A DNA stretch of 17,442 nt, taken from the NCBI GenBank assembly GCA_937862845.1, contig CALMCK010000008.1:1-17442 (forward strand), read 5' to 3'. The position numbers and the translations under genes were made by a program. Below the pieces are notes generated by a model that saw nothing but the letters and a program-made list of their open reading frames with translations, had not been told where the DNA came from and ran no database searches. Positions 15,639-17,442 of the stretch are shown here, in pieces; position 1 is the first letter of the stretch, and each line of letters opens with the position of its first letter. Source of the stretch: an uncultured Burkholderiaceae bacterium (lineage in GTDB: Bacteria; Pseudomonadota; Gammaproteobacteria; Burkholderiales; Burkholderiaceae).

Positions 15639-16853
15639 ATGAGCATCAATCTGTTGAATTTCGACGCCGATGGCATGACGGAACTTTTTTCGCAAATGGG
15701 TGAAAAGCCTTTTCGCGCCCGTCAAGTCATGCGTTGGATTCATCATTTTGGTGCGCAGCGATTTGACCAGATGACTGATTTGGCCAAATCATTGCGCATC
15801 CGCTTAGAGGCAGAGGCCGAGTTGCCTTTGCCAAGCATTTTGCACGACCACACGTCCAACGACGGCACACGAAAATGGCTGGTCGATGTCGGCCAAGGCA
15901 ACGCCATCGAAGCCGTCTACATCCCAGAGACCAATCGCGGCACGCTGTGCGTCTCATCGCAAGCAGGCTGCGCGGTCAACTGCCGTTTTTGCTCCACAGG
16001 CCATCAAGGCTTTAACCGCAACCTAACCACGGCTGAAATCATCAGCCAACTGTGGTGGGCGAACCACGCGCTCGGCTACGATCCGCGCGACACCACCAGC
16101 CCACGCAAAATCACCAACGTCGTCATGATGGGCATGGGCGAGCCATTGCTCAATTACAACCAGCTCGTGCCCGCGTTAAAGCTCATGCTCGATGACAACG
16201 CTTACGGCCTATCGCGCCGTCGCGTCACCGTCTCGACCTCGGGTGTGGTGCCGATGATGGACCGACTCAAAGATGACTGCCCTGTCGCACTCGCCGTGTC
16301 GCTGCACGCGCCAAACGACGCATTGCGCGATGAACTCGTGCCGCTGAATAAAAAATACCCACTGCGCGAACTCATGGCGGCGTGCCAACGCTACCTCACA
16401 CGCGCACCGCGCGATTTCATCACGTTTGAATACGTCATGCTCAAAGACGTCAACGACAGCATTGCTCAAGCGCATGAACTGGTCGCATTGGTGCAAGACG
16501 TGCCATGTAAATTCAACCTGATTCCATTCAATCCATTCCCCGAGTCTGGATTGACCGTCTCCACACCCGCGCAAGTGCGCGCCTTTGGTGAAGTATTGCT
16601 CGAAGCAGGCATCGTCACCACCATCCGCAAAACCCGTGGCGAGGACATCGACGCCGCTTGCGGTCAGCTCGCAGGGCAAGTCCTCGACCGCACGCGCCGC
16701 AACGAGCGCATGGGCGAGCAGCCACTGGTGTTCACGCCTTACACAAAATCAGCCAAAGCAGACAACGAAAACCTCAACACCGAGCACGCCGTGATTTCGT
16801 TCGAACAAATGCAATCGCAAATCGAGCAACAAAAACAAGGCGGCGCGAAATGA
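15639..16853 (+). CDS. rlmN: 23S rRNA (adenine2503-C2)-methyltransferase RlmN, dual-specificity
   Basis: This radical-SAM enzyme methylates C2 of A2503 in 23S rRNA and, in many bacteria, A37 of some tRNAs. The protein has 404 residues. The 4Fe-4S motif CxxxCxxC is CAVNCRFC (Cys111, Cys115, Cys118), in which the last Cys also serves as part of the family's catalytic pair with Cys341 in DIDAACGQLAGQ, the residue that carries the methyl group. Other signatures are ETNRGTLCVSSQAGC, VVMMGMGEPLLNY, RRVTVSTSGVVP, LAVSLHAPND and FNPFPESG. A Gln-rich, low-complexity C-terminal tail of about 40 residues follows the core. The start is the ATG 9 bases after the ndk stop; the ribosome site is weak (GATAAG). 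Its stop overlaps the pilW start. Confidence 0.96.
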   Translation: MSINLLNFDADGMTELFSQMGEKPFRARQVMRWIHHFGAQRFDQMTDLAKSLRIRLEAEAELPLPSILHDHTSNDGTRKWLVDVGQGNAIEAVYIPETNRGTLCVSSQAGCAVNCRFCSTGHQGFNRNLTTAEIISQLWWANHALGYDPRDTTSPRKITNVVMMGMGEPLLNYNQLVPALKLMLDDNAYGLSRRRVTVSTSGVVPMMDRLKDDCPVALAVSLHAPNDALRDELVPLNKKYPLRELMAACQRYLTRAPRDFITFEYVMLKDVNDSIAQAHELVALVQDVPCKFNLIPFNPFPESGLTVSTPAQVRAFGEVLLEAGIVTTIRKTRGEDIDAACGQLAGQVLDRTRRNERMGEQPLVFTPYTKSAKADNENLNTEHAVISFEQMQSQIEQQKQGGAK

Positions 16854-17442
16854 TGGGGCGCGCCCTCCTCGCTGTCGCATTTGTATTCAGTTTTGGCCTT
16901 GGTTTAAACGCACACGCGCAAACCACCAAAGAATCCAAATCAGAAGCCGCCGCTCGCCTGCACGCTGAACTCGGTGCGCGCTATCACCGCGTCGGTCAAG
17001 TCGCTGTCGCCGTCGACGAGCTCAAGCTCGCGTTGGACGCACGCAGCGACTATGTGCCTGCGCTCACATTGCTCGGTTTAATCGAGGCACAGCTGCATCA
17101 AAATGAGCAAGCCGACGCGCATTTCACCCAAGCACTGGCCGCCGCACAAAACCAAAAAATCAACGACACCGATATCCGCAACAGCTACGCGTGGTTTCTC
17201 TGCGGCAGCGACCGTGGCGAGCAAGCGCTGGCCGAGTTCGCCACCGTGTTTCGCGATCCCGTTTACCCCAGCATGGGCAAAGCACTCACCAATGCAGGCG
17301 TGTGCGCCGCCCGACTCGGCCGCGATGATTTGGCGCTGGCTTATCTCAACGCCACCCTCGATCGCGACGCGAACAACGCCGTTGCCTTGATTTACCGTGG
17401 CCACGTTTTTGTCAACGCACGACAGTATGCCAACGCACGCAA
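16850..17442 (+). CDS. pilW: Type IV pilus biogenesis/stability protein PilW (PilF-like TPR protein), 3' end outside the window
   Basis: The frame opens at ATG 16850, overlapping the rlmN TGA, and stays open to the window edge (about 197 residues seen). PilW/PilF helps the PilQ secretin assemble and stabilises type IV pili at the outer membrane. The N-terminus is a signal peptide (hydrophobic core AVAFVFSFGLGLNAHA, expected cleavage after residue 23). After it come tandem TPR-like helices: AAARLHAELGARYHRVGQVAVAVDELKLAL-type repeat, YVPALTLLGLIEAQL, and the PilF-typical NSYAWFLCGSDRGEQALAEF, then NAGVCAARLGRDDLALAYL. The order rlmN-pilW is common in betaproteobacteria, which supports the call. 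PilF proteins are often lipoproteins, but I see no lipobox cysteine here. A second Met one codon later (16853) is an equal start candidate. Confidence 0.85.
   Translation, partial: MMGRALLAVAFVFSFGLGLNAHAQTTKESKSEAAARLHAELGARYHRVGQVAVAVDELKLALDARSDYVPALTLLGLIEAQLHQNEQADAHFTQALAAAQNQKINDTDIRNSYAWFLCGSDRGEQALAEFATVFRDPVYPSMGKALTNAGVCAARLGRDDLALAYLNATLDRDANNAVALIYRGHVFVNARQYANAR

Noticed and set aside
1..17442. CRISPR arrays, insertion sequences, prophage genes, tRNA or rRNA genes, toxin-antitoxin or defence systems.
   Set aside because: No regularly spaced repeats, transposase or integrase motifs, cloverleaf-forming tRNA sequence or defence-type domains were seen on either strand.

Overview
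The window looks like chromosomal DNA of a betaproteobacterium, most likely order Burkholderiales, of moderate GC. The evidence is gene content and order: ndk-rlmN-pilW in tandem, a TetR / acyl-CoA dehydrogenase / DUF2147 / FadN-type FadB / FadA fatty-acid cluster, and protein sequences typical of that group. This is judged from sequence recognition alone; no search was run. I see no phage, IS element, CRISPR array, tRNA or rRNA.

Layout. (1) Positions 1-694 hold the C-terminal part of holA (DNA polymerase III delta subunit). It converges on aceB (malate synthase A, minus strand, 780-2363) across a shared bidirectional terminator. The aceB promoter carries a perfect 15-bp palindrome over its -10 box. 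(2) The 383-bp gap between aceB and moeB has no credible protein gene. It holds two minus-strand terminators about 190 bp apart, and between them a possible small RNA. (3) moeB (minus) is divergent from the mpl-csaA-yqiA run (plus), which covers peptidoglycan recycling, a CsaA-type chaperone and a YqiA-type esterase. (4) aqpZ (water channel, minus) converges on yqiA across another terminator.

(5) Positions 7000-15050 form a fatty-acid beta-oxidation locus. It has an enoyl-CoA hydratase/isomerase transcribed alone, then a TetR regulator, an acyl-CoA dehydrogenase, a secreted DUF2147 protein, a dehydrogenase/hydratase fusion (FadB/FadN type) and the thiolase FadA. Nearly the same GAACG-N2-CGTTC palindrome lies just downstream of TTGACA-type promoters in front of both the hydratase and tetR. 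This suggests that the TetR protein represses itself and the hydratase. A REP-like short palindrome lies between fadB and fadA.

(6) Positions 15100-17442 carry ndk, rlmN and the start of pilW, which runs off the window and overlaps the rlmN stop codon.

Functionally, beta-oxidation yields acetyl-CoA, and malate synthase lets cells use acetyl-CoA as carbon through the glyoxylate shunt. aceA (isocitrate lyase) is not in the window, and a regulatory link between the two loci is not shown. Most of the window is ordinary core metabolism. The points worth a second look are regulatory: the paired TetR operators, the aceB operator and the possible small RNA. I found no convincing new multi-gene system.
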